From assembly GCF_023147505.1 (NCBI RefSeq), contig NZ_JAHXPB010000002.1, forward strand, positions 62,001 to 126,000: 64,000 nt of DNA. The letters are read 5' to 3'. Below are positions 9,801 through 19,525 of this stretch, in pieces. Source of the DNA: Brevundimonas sp. EYE_349 (GTDB taxonomy: Bacteria > Pseudomonadota > Alphaproteobacteria > Caulobacterales > Caulobacteraceae). The first letter of the stretch is position 1, and each line of letters starts with the position of its first letter. The notes below the pieces were generated by a model. It did not search any database. It saw only the letters and a program-made list of their open reading frames with translations, and was not told the origin of the DNA. A program made the position numbers and the translations under genes.

Positions 9801-10731
9801 GGACGATCCGGCCACCCTGGCCGACCCCTTCCTGGATCGGCTGGGCTATGTCTATGGCGCAGGTCGCTGGGGCGCCAAGATCGAGGGCGCCGACGTCTTC
9901 GCCGCCCAGCTGGCCGGGGTCCAGGCCGCCGCCTTGTCGCGCTCCAGCAATCTGCACGGGGTCCTGTCGACCGATCATCCCTTCGAATATCTGGGCGGTC
10001 TGTCGCTGGCCATCCGACGGGCGGGCGGGGCCGCGCCCTCGCTCTACGTCACCGATGCACGGGCGGGCGCGCCGCGTACGGTCGCCGCGCGCGACTTCCT
10101 GGCCGCCGAGATGCGCAGCCGCTACCTGAACCGCAGCTGGATTCAGGCCATGCAGGCCGAGGGCTATGCCGGGACCCTGGCCGTGGTGGATCTCGCCGAC
10201 AATCTGTTCGGCTGGCAGGCGACGGCGCCGGACATGGTTCGGGCGGACCAATGGCAGGCCCTGCATGACGTCTATGTCCGCGACGAGCGGGGCCTGGGCG
10301 TTCGCGAGTGGTTCGCGACGAACAATCCCTCGTCCGAACGCCAGGTGTTGAACCTGCTGAAGGACGCCATCCGCAAGGGGTTCTGGTCCCCCGACGATCA
10401 GACGCGCCGGGAACTCGATGCGCGACTGGCCCAGATTGACGCCTCGGCTTCACGCGCCGTTGTCGGCTTCGGCCGGGACGCCGCGACACCGCAGTCGGCC
10501 TCGATGGGGCTCCGACCTGCGTCCCGGCCCGCGTCCGATCAGGCTAAGGCGAAAGCGCCCGCTAAACCGACGCCAGACACAGTCAGCGGCCAGGTCTTGG
10601 AAAGAATCGCCCCCCAACAGGCCCAGCCGTCGCCGTCTCCTTGGGGCGCCCTGGTTCTCCTTCTCGTCTTCCTCTGCGGCGGCGCCAGCCGTCTTGTCAT
10701 CCGTCGAAAGCTCGCCCATGCCCCAGTTTGA
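6874..10731 (+). CDS. secreted CobN-like protein (cobaltochelatase large-subunit paralogue)
   Basis: A 1285-aa CobN/BchH-family protein carrying the family signature HLGTHGTQEFLPGKDRGL near residue 530. Unlike cytosolic CobN, it starts with a clear signal peptide (RRILQTLLLAGFWAFVVVGGAGAQ). It ends, after an Ala/Pro/Lys-rich linker, with one membrane helix (WGALVLLLVFLCGGASRLVI) and a basic tail, so the body should lie in the periplasm, anchored to the inner membrane. The TTG start at 6874 is 4 nt after the receptor stop; upstream codons lie inside the receptor gene. No cobS, cobT or other corrin genes are nearby, and no B12 riboswitch was recognised upstream of the operon. A function in releasing or inserting metal during TonB-driven uptake is an inference. 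Aerobic cobaltochelatase proper is unlikely. Confidence 0.9.
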   Translation: MRRILQTLLLAGFWAFVVVGGAGAQTAPVLRVNVIGSDFVLPAKYGRLAGFAAPEGVAVQGWSLSALPEATAWNDADLILLDTPRPADVEAVEARIGEALRARGGPWVRVGGGPPAFGGLPPETGRRIAAYYAAGGRQNFTALFAYLKQWKMGDDLSVPPPAPLGAVGYYHPAASSFAAAALPAWLSARAERPRAAILIGASTVADDDTTVVDALIAALDAKGIDGVALWFDQRAPRGLIEAVQPLSPDLLINTQHIVAGGVVRDQLVELDLPAAMTFSYREGDADAWRRASAGLNSRSAAALLAPAETWGMSDPMIVSAVDHGALIPIPEQIEAVAARAARQITLRRTPNGQKRLALMFWNHPGGEANISASNLNAPRSLEALSTDLNAAGYAIPALSEARWIAAARAMLGAFYRHETLDDLPSQGLAVTLPVARYRAWLDGLPATSRDPILARWGDPARHWSVRTVDGEPVFLIPAFSDGALTVLPQPPRAARVGEAYHDVAAPPDHLYLAAYLWVREVSQANAVIHLGTHGTQEFLPGKDRGLAVTDHAFLALGDLPVIYPYIQDNIGEATQAKRRGRAVTVSHQTPPFAPAGLNDELKTLHDLIHQYLQLDEGGVRDAVADQILRLASARHIDADMGWTPARARADMPVFLGELHDYLHQVGGAPTPMGLHTFGRAASPDHRLITVLQQLGRPFFDALGETESETLAQDEAGLHASRAFTVLKAYLRDGALIETADPALREQLTRARLLDRRLADTGEMEGLLQALGGRFVRPGEGGDPIRNPDAVGGRNLYAFEPDKMPASAAYAAAAGALKSLTDAYAVEHDGRPLTKLAITLWSSETIRTLGLPEGEILHALGLRPRWDEGGRVVALDIIPASELGRPRIDVVVHATGVYRDQFDGFLRLLADAVDRIVALDEPDDPVAKNSLIAARRLMTQGVAASEAAALGRARIFSNAPGDYGSGLPEAVRDTTGWDDPATLADPFLDRLGYVYGAGRWGAKIEGADVFAAQLAGVQAAALSRSSNLHGVLSTDHPFEYLGGLSLAIRRAGGAAPSLYVTDARAGAPRTVAARDFLAAEMRSRYLNRSWIQAMQAEGYAGTLAVVDLADNLFGWQATAPDMVRADQWQALHDVYVRDERGLGVREWFATNNPSSERQVLNLLKDAIRKGFWSPDDQTRRELDARLAQIDASASRAVVGFGRDAATPQSASMGLRPASRPASDQAKAKAPAKPTPDTVSGQVLERIAPQQAQPSPSPWGALVLLLVFLCGGASRLVIRRKLAHAPV

Positions 10732-11194
10732 AGCCGGCCTCTATCAGGTCTCCAGCCTGTTTTTGATCCCGGCCCTTGTCCTGATCCTGGCCGCCCTGGT
10801 TTACGCCGTCTTCGCCCTTGGCGCCTTTCTTGTGGAAGGCGTCCAGCGTCGCCGCGCAGACTGGCGCTCCTCCCTCTCGCGCCGGCAGGCTCAGACGGAT
10901 GCGGCCAGCGACGATCTGGAGCTGATGATCCTGAAGGACCTCGAAGGCCTTCGCATCGTGTCGCGCAGCGCCCCCATGCTTGGACTGGTGGCCACCATGA
11001 TCCCGATGGGGCCGGCGCTGCTGTCGCTGGGCCGAGGCGATGCGTCCGGCGTGGGCCAGAACATGGTGGTCGCCTTTTCCGGCGTCACCCTGGCGCTGAT
11101 CGCCGCCAGCATCGCCCACTATGTCCTGACGGTGCGCCGACGGTGGCTGCTGCAGGACCTGCGCGCCATCGAACGCGCGCAAGAGGCCCGCTGA
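10718..11194 (+). CDS. MotA/TolQ/ExbB-type proton-channel protein
   Basis: A 158-aa inner-membrane protein with one N-terminal helix (LFLIPALVLILAALVYAVFALGAFLV), a cytoplasmic charged loop, and two further hydrophobic segments (APMLGLVATMIPMGPALLSL and AFSGVTLALIAASIAHYVL). The layout is that of ExbB/TolQ, although it is shorter than ordinary ExbB (about 230 aa). The gene overlaps the CobN-like gene by 14 nt and the next gene by 1 nt (TGATG), so it is translationally coupled. It likely forms, with the DUF2149 protein, a dedicated proton-driven motor that energises the receptor or the CobN-like protein. The pairing is known from Zur-regulated and methanogen CobN clusters; the mechanism is not. 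Confidence 0.85.
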   Translation: MPQFEAGLYQVSSLFLIPALVLILAALVYAVFALGAFLVEGVQRRRADWRSSLSRRQAQTDAASDDLELMILKDLEGLRIVSRSAPMLGLVATMIPMGPALLSLGRGDASGVGQNMVVAFSGVTLALIAASIAHYVLTVRRRWLLQDLRAIERAQEAR

Positions 11195-11496
11195 TGCGGT
11201 TCCTGGACGAAGACGACGACGACCCGATCACCTCGGTCGTCAATCTGGTGGACCTGTTCGTGGTCATCATCGCCATCCTGCTGGTGGTGCTGGTCCAGAA
11301 CCCGCTCAACCCGTTCAACGCCCGCAATGTCGTCGTGATCGAAAACCCCGGCCAAGCCCATATGCGGATCACGGTGAAGGACGGAGAACAACTGACCCGC
11401 TATGAATCCCAAGGTCGGATCGGTGAGGGCCAGGGCGAGAAGGCCGGGTCCGCCTATCGGCTTCCCAACGGCAATCTGATCTACGTGCCGGAATAG
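11194..11496 (+). CDS. DUF2149 family protein, ExbD-like partner
   Basis: A 100-aa protein with an acidic N-terminus (MRFLDEDDDDP), a single membrane helix (LVDLFVVIIAILLVVLVQNPL) and a small periplasmic domain ending KAGSAYRLPNGNLIYVPE. Topology, with a cytoplasmic N-terminus and an Asp at the start of the helix, mimics ExbD/TolR, whose membrane Asp carries protons; here the Asp in NLVDLFV is a candidate. DUF2149 genes are typically found beside MotA/TolQ/ExbB and CobN-like genes, exactly as here. The ATG overlaps the previous stop by one base. It is the last gene of the operon; no clear terminator follows. Confidence 0.85.
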   Translation: MRFLDEDDDDPITSVVNLVDLFVVIIAILLVVLVQNPLNPFNARNVVVIENPGQAHMRITVKDGEQLTRYESQGRIGEGQGEKAGSAYRLPNGNLIYVPE

Positions 11497-11507
11497 GCGA
11501 CATCGGC

Positions 11508-11803
11508 CTAGAAGCGCTCTGACGACCCGAAAATCGAAGCGCGCGATGCGGCGCTCGTTAGATCAGCCCTCGGCCGGGGATTGGCGCCGCCCGCGTTGTA
11601 GAAGCGAAGCACGTTGTCCAGGTCGCCGAACAGGCCGGTGTGCATGTAGGGCGCGGTCTTTCGCACGCCGAGCAGGCTGGGCGTGCGGAACGCGCCGACG
11701 TCCTGCGACCGGCCTGTCACTTGGTAACGTCCGAGATCTTTCAATCCACGCCCATAGAAGTGAAGGCCAAGGTTGTGGAACTTCTGGTCGGTTTCCGGCG
11801 GAT
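11508..11803 (-). pseudogene. di-haem cytochrome c peroxidase (MauG family) C-terminal fragment
   Basis: Minus-strand coding remnant with QKFHNLGLHFYGRG, then FRTPSLLGVRKTAPYMHTG and GDLDNVLRFYNAGG, the C-terminal signature of bacterial cytochrome c peroxidases (the Met of YMHTG is the usual distal haem ligand region). Only about 95 codons remain. Both CxxCH haem sites and the signal peptide are missing, because the frame ends at about 11800 where IS6-type transposase sequence begins. The gene therefore appears to have been cut by an insertion and deletion. It converges with the DUF2149 gene 11 nt away. Confidence 0.8.
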
Positions 11804-12280
11804 GTGATCCGTCATGCGGTGTGGGCGCACTTTCGGTCCAGCCTCAGTTTTCGCGACGTCGAGGAGATGATGGCCGGCGCAGGATCGACGTCAGCTATGA
11901 GACGATCCGGTGCTGGACGATCACGTTCGGACCGCTGATCGCGCGGTGATTGAAGAAGCGGAGATGGGCTTCGACGGCGCTGTCTGGACGAGGTCTTCTG
12001 CTGAACCGGTGGCAAACAGATGTATCTGTGGCGGGCCTTGGACGACGAGGGCGAGGCCGTGGACGTCGCCGTCCAGCAAAAACGCGACATGGACGCAGCA
12101 GTGAGGCTCCTGAAGCGGCTTTTACACAGTCAGCCTGTCGAGCCTGAATCTATCACTACCAACGAGTCTCACTACGCACGCCGCCGTTTACAACACCTGC
12201 AACATTCAACGCCATCTTATCAGCAGACGCACTCTCCAAGCCTTCCGTGACGATGCGGCCGCCGCATGGCCACGGCTTTC
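11797..12280 (+). pseudogene. decayed IS6-family transposase
   Basis: Broken transposase text in several frames: ADVIRHAVWAHFRSSLSFRD, then RIDVSYETIRCWTITFGP, then MYLWRALDDEGEAVDVAVQQ with RLLKRLLHSQPVEPE, and finally AVYNTCNIQRHLISRRTLQAF. These match, in order, the intact parts of the IS6-type transposase at 56371-57063. There are at least two frameshifts, a stop, and an internal deletion removing the second Asp and catalytic Glu region. It abuts the peroxidase fragment, so the original insertion probably caused that truncation. Confidence 0.8.
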
Positions 12281-12346
12281 GTCTGATGGGGGGCTGTTAG
12301 CGGGCTTTTCAACTTGGCGATCTCAACTTGACGATGCCTTGGTAGG

Positions 12347-14546
<2,200 letters not shown>

Positions 14547-14568
14547 GGACCTTGTCCTTTCCAGCGGT

Positions 14569-15330
14569 TCAGCGCGGCGCCATGCGGATGGCGCCGTCGA
14601 GACGAATGGTCTCGCCGTTGAGCATGGGGTTGGTGACGATGGCCTCGACCAGTTGAGCGTATTCGTCGGGGTCGCCCAGACGGGCGGGGAACGGCACCTG
14701 CTGGCCGAGCGAGTCCTGGGCTTCCTGCGGCAGGGTGGCGAGCAGCGGCGTCAGGAACAGGCCGGGCGCAATGGTCGTCACCCGAATGCCGTAGCGGGCG
14801 AACTCGCGCGCGACGGGCAGCGTCATGCCGGCGATCGCCGCCTTGGACGCCGCATAGGCGGCCTGGCCGATCTGGCCGTCGAACGCCGCGACGCTGGCGG
14901 TGTTGACGATTACGCCACGCTCCTCGCCGACCGGCTCCGCGTCATGCAGACGCTCGGCGAACTTGGACAGGACGTTGAAGCTGCCGATCAGGTTGACGGT
15001 GATGATCTTGACGAAATCCGCCAGCGGAATGGCCTTGCCGTCGCGGCCGATGACCTTGGCGGGCGGGCCGATCCCGGCGCAGTTCACCAGGATGCGGGCC
15101 TTGCCATACACGCCTTCGGCCTCGGCCAGGGCGTCGGCGACCGCGGTTTCGTCGGCGACGTCCACGACCGCGAAACGTCCTCCGATCCGATCAGCCGTCT
15201 CCGCCGACAGATCGGGATTGCGGTCCAGGATCGTGACCTTGGCTCCGGCCTTGGCGAGACGGGCGGCGGTTGCGCCGCCCAGACCCGAGGCGCCCCCTGT
15301 GACGATGGCGGCGTGTCCGGCGATGTTCAT
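14569..15330 (-). CDS. SDR, type II 3-hydroxyacyl-CoA dehydrogenase-like
   Basis: A 253-aa classical SDR. NAD site TGGASGLGGATAARLAKAGA with Asp after beta-2 (TILDRN, NAD preference), NCAGIG, catalytic Ser in VNTASVAAFDGQ and YAASK. The sequence between NCAG and the active site (PLADFVKIITVNLIGSFNVL) and the C-terminus (NGETIRLDGAIRMAPR) resemble HSD10-type 3-hydroxyacyl-CoA dehydrogenases. It is the first gene of a three-gene minus operon with a thiolase and an NMO-like protein. Its 405-bp upstream region is shared with the divergent acyl-CoA ligase operon and holds a putative regulator site at 15581-15630. Confidence 0.92.
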   Translation of the reverse strand: MNIAGHAAIVTGGASGLGGATAARLAKAGAKVTILDRNPDLSAETADRIGGRFAVVDVADETAVADALAEAEGVYGKARILVNCAGIGPPAKVIGRDGKAIPLADFVKIITVNLIGSFNVLSKFAERLHDAEPVGEERGVIVNTASVAAFDGQIGQAAYAASKAAIAGMTLPVAREFARYGIRVTTIAPGLFLTPLLATLPQEAQDSLGQQVPFPARLGDPDEYAQLVEAIVTNPMLNGETIRLDGAIRMAPR

Positions 15331-15735
15331 GGGGGTGGTCCTTCTCGGCAGGTGACGGCGGGCGCGGGGCGTCCGGATAAAGGGTTCGACTTGGAAAGAA
15401 TGGGCGGCGCAGCGCGCAGCGTACGAACGGCTAGAAGGCGCGCCCGGCGGTCGTTTTCGGGCGTCTGTGGCCGGGGTTCGATCGGGTCGCGCAGGGACGG
15501 GATTGGGGCCGCATTCTCATTCCTCCAGGGGGATCGCCGCATTTCAGCGTTGTCGTTGAGTGTCAGGCTACGTCCGATCCCGGTCGAAGGCTTTGCCCCG
15601 GCTTGCTGCAAGATTTGACGATTCTTGCGGCGCCCTTGCTTCGCGGCTCCGACTGCGGCTCGCATCACCCCAACAAGATTATCGAGCAGCCCGGATGCGT
15701 TCGGCGCGAGACTCGTTCGTAGGAGGATTCAATTC
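15331..15735. other. divergent intergenic region, no gene
   Basis: 405 bp between the minus SDR operon and the plus acyl-CoA ligase operon. I find no credible gene. It contains the 50-bp repeated sequence (15581-15630) and the AGGAGG ribosome site of the ligase at 15721-15726. Confidence 0.7.
15581..15630 (+). promoter_or_regulatory. putative regulator-binding region, repeated upstream of the P450 unit
   Basis: This stretch matches 34161-34210 at 40 of 50 positions, ungapped. The best-kept blocks are GGCTTTGCC, GCTTGC, ATTTGACGATT and TTGCGG. The two copies lie in promoter regions of operons with complementary functions, so a common activator (one of the two AraC proteins encoded between them is the obvious candidate) is inferred. 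Confidence 0.6.
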
Positions 15736-17274
15736 ATGGCGGAGGCCACACACCCGCTGGGTCATGCCCGGCGCGTCCCCGACAAGGCCGCCTGCATACT
15801 CGCCGAGACAGACGAGGTCATGACCTATGCCGAGATGGAGGCCTCGGCCAACCAGGGCGCCCGGCTGATGCGAGACCTGGGCCTGAAGCGCGGCGACGTG
15901 GTCGCGGTCATCCTGGAAAACGGGTTCGAGACGTTTCGGATCGCCTGGGCCGCGCAGCGGATCGGCGTCTTCCTGACCAGCCTGTCGACCAAGAGCAGCG
16001 TCGGCGATCTGGCCTACATTCTGCGCGATTCGGATGCGCGTCTTGTCATCGCCTCTGACGCTCTTGCGGGGGAACTTAAGCAGGCGACGGAGGGGCTGGA
16101 TGTCGCCGCCTATTCCATCACCGGTCAAGGCGGACTGAGGGCCTGGAGCGACGCCCGATCCGCATTTTCCGCCGATCCTCTGGAAGACCCTCAGCCCGGA
16201 ACGGACATGCTCTATTCGTCCGGCACCACCGGCCGCCCCAAGGGGGTGCGTCCGACGCTGCCCGACGGTCCCTTGGACGCGCCTACGCCCTTGATGACCA
16301 TGGGCCGCGACCTCTACGGCATGAACGCCGACACCCTCTATCTCTCGACCTCGCCGCTCTATCATGCGGCGCCGTTGCGGTGGGCCATGACGGTGCATCG
16401 GTTCGGCGGGACGGTTGTCATCATGAGCCGGTTCGACGCCGAACAGGCCCTGGCCCTGATCGAAAAGCACCGCATCACGGCCAGCACCTGGGTTCCCACC
16501 CATTTCGTCCGGCTGCTGAAACTGCCCGATGCTGTCCGCGCGCGTTACGACACCTCCAGCATGACGGCGGCCGTTCATGCGGCGGCGCCCTGCCCCGTGC
16601 CGGTCAAACAGGCGATGATCGACTGGTGGGGCCCCATCGTCCACGAATACTATTCCGGCACCGAGACCTGCGGCATCACCGCCCTGTCCGCCCAGGAATG
16701 GCTGGCCAAGCCGGGGTCGGTCGGACGCGCCGTCCTGGGCAGGGTGCGGATCCTCGACGACGCCTATCGCGAGCAATCTGTCGGCGCGGTGGGCGAGGTC
16801 TATTTCTCGGACGGTCCGGCGTTCGCCTATCACAACGATCCAGACAAGACGGCGAAGGCCCATAGCCCCCAGGGCTGGGCGACGCTGGGCGACATCGGCC
16901 GGCTGGACGAGGACGGCTATCTGTTTTTGACCGACCGCAAGGGCTTCATGATCATTTCGGGCGGGGTGAACATCTACCCGCAGGAGATCGAGAACCTGCT
17001 GATCGTTCATCCGGCCGTCGCCGACGTCGCCGTCATCGGCGCGCCGGACGACGAAATGGGCGAACGGGTCGTCGCCGTGGTTCAGCCCACGGATTGGGCC
17101 GATGCCGGACCAGCCCTGGCCGAAGCTCTGACCCGGATCGCCCGGGAACAGCTTGGCGGGGTCAAGACCCCGCGCCAGATCGATTTTCGCCGGTCCCTGC
17201 CGCGCGAACCCACGGGCAAGCTGCTCAAACGCCTGATCCGTGAAGACTATTACGCAAAGGATGTCGCGTCTTGA
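15736..17274 (+). CDS. acyl-CoA ligase (AMP-binding)
   Basis: A 512-aa ANL-superfamily ligase. P-loop YSSGTTGRPKGV, A5 region YYSGTETCGIT, A7 GWATLGDIGRLDEDGYLFLTDR, hinge DRKGFMIISGGVNIYPQEIE and catalytic Lys region PREPTGKLLKRLIR are all intact. The start ATG 15736 follows a perfect AGGAGG (15721-15726) by 9 nt. It leads a five-gene operon with an acyl-CoA dehydrogenase (4-nt overlap), an APH-like kinase, an enoyl-CoA hydratase and an MFS transporter. The ligase would activate the imported acid before dehydrogenation. The substrate is unknown; the kinase suggests a hydroxylated acyl chain. Confidence 0.93.
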   Translation: MAEATHPLGHARRVPDKAACILAETDEVMTYAEMEASANQGARLMRDLGLKRGDVVAVILENGFETFRIAWAAQRIGVFLTSLSTKSSVGDLAYILRDSDARLVIASDALAGELKQATEGLDVAAYSITGQGGLRAWSDARSAFSADPLEDPQPGTDMLYSSGTTGRPKGVRPTLPDGPLDAPTPLMTMGRDLYGMNADTLYLSTSPLYHAAPLRWAMTVHRFGGTVVIMSRFDAEQALALIEKHRITASTWVPTHFVRLLKLPDAVRARYDTSSMTAAVHAAAPCPVPVKQAMIDWWGPIVHEYYSGTETCGITALSAQEWLAKPGSVGRAVLGRVRILDDAYREQSVGAVGEVYFSDGPAFAYHNDPDKTAKAHSPQGWATLGDIGRLDEDGYLFLTDRKGFMIISGGVNIYPQEIENLLIVHPAVADVAVIGAPDDEMGERVVAVVQPTDWADAGPALAEALTRIAREQLGGVKTPRQIDFRRSLPREPTGKLLKRLIREDYYAKDVAS

Positions 17275-18458
17275 CCCTGATTTCGGATGAAGCGCGCGGC
17301 ATCGCCGCCCGCGTCGAAACCTTCGTTCGCGACGTCGTCGCGCCCTTCGAGGCCGACCCCCGATGCTCGGCCCACGGCCCTTCCGATGCACTGGTCGACG
17401 AACTGCGCGCCCTGGCCAGGCAGGCGGGCGTGCTCACCCCTCACATCCGCTCCGACGGCTCGCACCTGACTCAGCGAGAAACCGCTGTCGTGCTGCGGGC
17501 GTCTGGCCTGTCGCCGCTTGGCCCGGTCGCCGTCAACGTCGCCGCGCCCGACGAGGGCAATATGTTCCTGATCGGCAAGGTCGGCTCTCCAGAGATCAAG
17601 GCGCGCTTTCTGAGGCCGCTGATCGCGGGCCAGGCCCGCTCGGCCTTCTTCATGACCGAACCCGCCGAGGACGGCGGGGCCGGCTCCGACCCCTCGATGA
17701 TGAAGACAACCTGTCGGCTGGATGGCAATCACTGGGTCATCAACGGCCGGAAGGCCTTCATCACCGGGGCCGGCGGCGCCGATGTCGGCATCGTCATGGC
17801 CAAGTCCGAGGACGGCGCCTGCATGTTCCTGGTCGATCTGCCGGACCCGGCGATAAGGATCGAGCGCATTCTTGATACCCTCGACACCTCCATGCCGGGC
17901 GGCCACGCCGTAGTGATGATCGACAACCTGCGGGTCCCTGCCGATCAGATGCTGGGCCACAGCGGCGAGGGGTTCAAATATGCCCAGGTCCGGCTGGCGC
18001 CGGCGCGTCTGTCGCATTGCATGCGCTGGCTGGGAGCCTGCACGCGCGCCCATGAGATCGCGACAGCCTACGCCGTCAGGCGGCATGCCTTCGGCAAGCC
18101 CCTGATCGACCACGAGGGCGTCGGCTTCATGCTGGCCGAAAACCAGATCGCCCTGAAGCAGGCCGAACTGATGATCGACTGGTGCGCCGGCGTGCTGGAC
18201 ACCGGCGTGCTTGGCACCGTCGAAAGCTCCATGGCCAAGGTGGCGGTGTCGGAGGGCCTCTACGCCGTCGCGGATCGTTGCGTTCAGGTCATGGGCGGAA
18301 CCGGCGTGACCGATGATACGATCGTGGCCCAGGTCTATAAGGAGTTGCGCGCCTTCCGCATCTACGACGGGCCGACCGAGGTCCACAAATGGAGCCTGGC
18401 CAAGGCCATCAAGAGGCAAGCCCGCGCTCAGGCCGAGGCTGAAGGAGCCGCCGCATGA
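17271..18458 (+). CDS. acyl-CoA dehydrogenase, ACAD10/11 type
   Basis: A 395-aa FAD acyl-CoA dehydrogenase. FAD/substrate motifs AFFMTEPAEDGGAGSDPS and VINGRKAFITGAG, then RRHAFGKPLIDHEGVGFMLAEN, and the C-terminal DGPTEVHKWSLAKAIKRQ. Where medium-chain dehydrogenase has the catalytic Glu in IYEG, this protein has Asp (IYDG), as in the ACAD10/11 group (ADGPDEVH in the human protein). The TTG start overlaps the ligase stop by 4 nt and the stop overlaps the kinase start by 4 nt. In ACAD10/11 the kinase and dehydrogenase are fused; here they are neighbours. By analogy with LvaC, it may act on a phosphorylated 4-hydroxyacyl-CoA to give an enoyl-CoA (inference). Confidence 0.9.
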   Translation: MTLISDEARGIAARVETFVRDVVAPFEADPRCSAHGPSDALVDELRALARQAGVLTPHIRSDGSHLTQRETAVVLRASGLSPLGPVAVNVAAPDEGNMFLIGKVGSPEIKARFLRPLIAGQARSAFFMTEPAEDGGAGSDPSMMKTTCRLDGNHWVINGRKAFITGAGGADVGIVMAKSEDGACMFLVDLPDPAIRIERILDTLDTSMPGGHAVVMIDNLRVPADQMLGHSGEGFKYAQVRLAPARLSHCMRWLGACTRAHEIATAYAVRRHAFGKPLIDHEGVGFMLAENQIALKQAELMIDWCAGVLDTGVLGTVESSMAKVAVSEGLYAVADRCVQVMGGTGVTDDTIVAQVYKELRAFRIYDGPTEVHKWSLAKAIKRQARAQAEAEGAAA

Positions 18459-19525
18459 CCGAGGCCGAAAACCCCAACGCGGGCTTCACCGAAGTCGGAG
18501 ACCGCCACCGTTTCGACGAGAGCGCCCTCGCCGGCTGGATGGCGCAGACCATTCCCGACTTCGAAGGCCCCTTGACTGTGCACCAGTTCAAGGGCGGCCA
18601 GTCCAATCCGACCTATCGATTGTCGACGCCGCGTCGCAACTATGTCCTGCGCCGCAAGCCGCCAGGCCAGTTGGCGGACGGCGCCCACGCCATCGACCGC
18701 GAGGCCCGCATCCTGACGGCGCTGGCCACGGTCGACTTTCCGGTCCCCCATGTGCATGGGCTGTGCGAGGATCCGGCCATCATCGGCACGGCCTTCTATG
18801 TGATGGATCTGGTCGAGGGGCGCATCTTCTGGGACGCCACCCTTCCCGACGTCCCGGCCGCCGAGCGGCCCGCCTATTTCGACGCCATGGCCGAGACTCT
18901 GGCCCGCCTTCACGACATCGACTATCGCGCCATCGGTCTGGAAGACTACGGCCGCCCGGACGGTTATGTGGCGCGTCAGGTCAGGCGCTGGACGCGGCAG
19001 TATCAGGCCGATCTGCCCGAAGCGGGCGAGGAAAAGAACCTTGAAGCCCTGATCGACTGGTTGCCCGCGCATATGCCGGCGGACGGCGCGCCATCCATCG
19101 TCCATGGCGATTTCCGCATCGACAACATGATCTTCCATCCCACCGAACCGCGCATCGTCGCGGTGCTGGATTGGGAGTTGTCCACCATCGGCCAGCCCAT
19201 CGCCGACTTCGCCTACAATATGATGATGTACCGCATACCGCCGACCATGCTGACGGGTCTGGTGGGTGCGGACCTGGAGGCGCTGAATCTGCCGACCGAG
19301 GCGGACTATGTGGATCGCTATCGGCGCGCGCGCGGTCTGGAATCGGCGCCGGATCTGGACTTCTACGTCGCCTTCAACCTGTTCCGGCTGGCGGCGATCT
19401 TCCATGGCATCAAGGCGCGGATCGCTCGCGGCACCGCGTCTTCGGCCCATGCGCAGGACATGATCGCCACCCTGCCCGTCTTCTCCGCCATCGCCGTCCA
19501 GCAAGCCCAAGGGGCCCGCCCATGA
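18455..19525 (+). CDS. aminoglycoside-phosphotransferase-like acyl-CoA kinase (ACAD10/11 or LvaA-like)
   Basis: A 356-aa protein-kinase-fold small-molecule kinase. N-lobe NPTYRLSTPRRNYVLRRKPPG supplies the ATP-binding Lys. The catalytic loop VHGDFRIDNMIFHP (about residue 216) has the HGD Asp and the Asn, and VAVLDWELSTIGQP carries the metal-binding Asp. The motif spacing and the RKPPGQL text are those of the kinase domain of ACAD10/ACAD11 and of LvaA from Pseudomonas putida rather than of drug-resistance phosphotransferases. It is coupled by 4-nt overlaps to the dehydrogenase before it and the hydratase after it. Predicted to phosphorylate the hydroxyl of a 4-hydroxy (or other omega-side) acyl-CoA so that the dehydrogenase can eliminate phosphate. 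No LvaB-like small partner was seen. Confidence 0.88.
   Translation: MTEAENPNAGFTEVGDRHRFDESALAGWMAQTIPDFEGPLTVHQFKGGQSNPTYRLSTPRRNYVLRRKPPGQLADGAHAIDREARILTALATVDFPVPHVHGLCEDPAIIGTAFYVMDLVEGRIFWDATLPDVPAAERPAYFDAMAETLARLHDIDYRAIGLEDYGRPDGYVARQVRRWTRQYQADLPEAGEEKNLEALIDWLPAHMPADGAPSIVHGDFRIDNMIFHPTEPRIVAVLDWELSTIGQPIADFAYNMMMYRIPPTMLTGLVGADLEALNLPTEADYVDRYRRARGLESAPDLDFYVAFNLFRLAAIFHGIKARIARGTASSAHAQDMIATLPVFSAIAVQQAQGARP

Noticed and set aside
4914..10731. Reading the TonB-CobN pair as cobalamin uptake and synthesis
   Set aside because: No B12 riboswitch, no cobS/cobT or other cob genes, a secreted CobN-like protein, and a Zur-like rather than B12-type control element.
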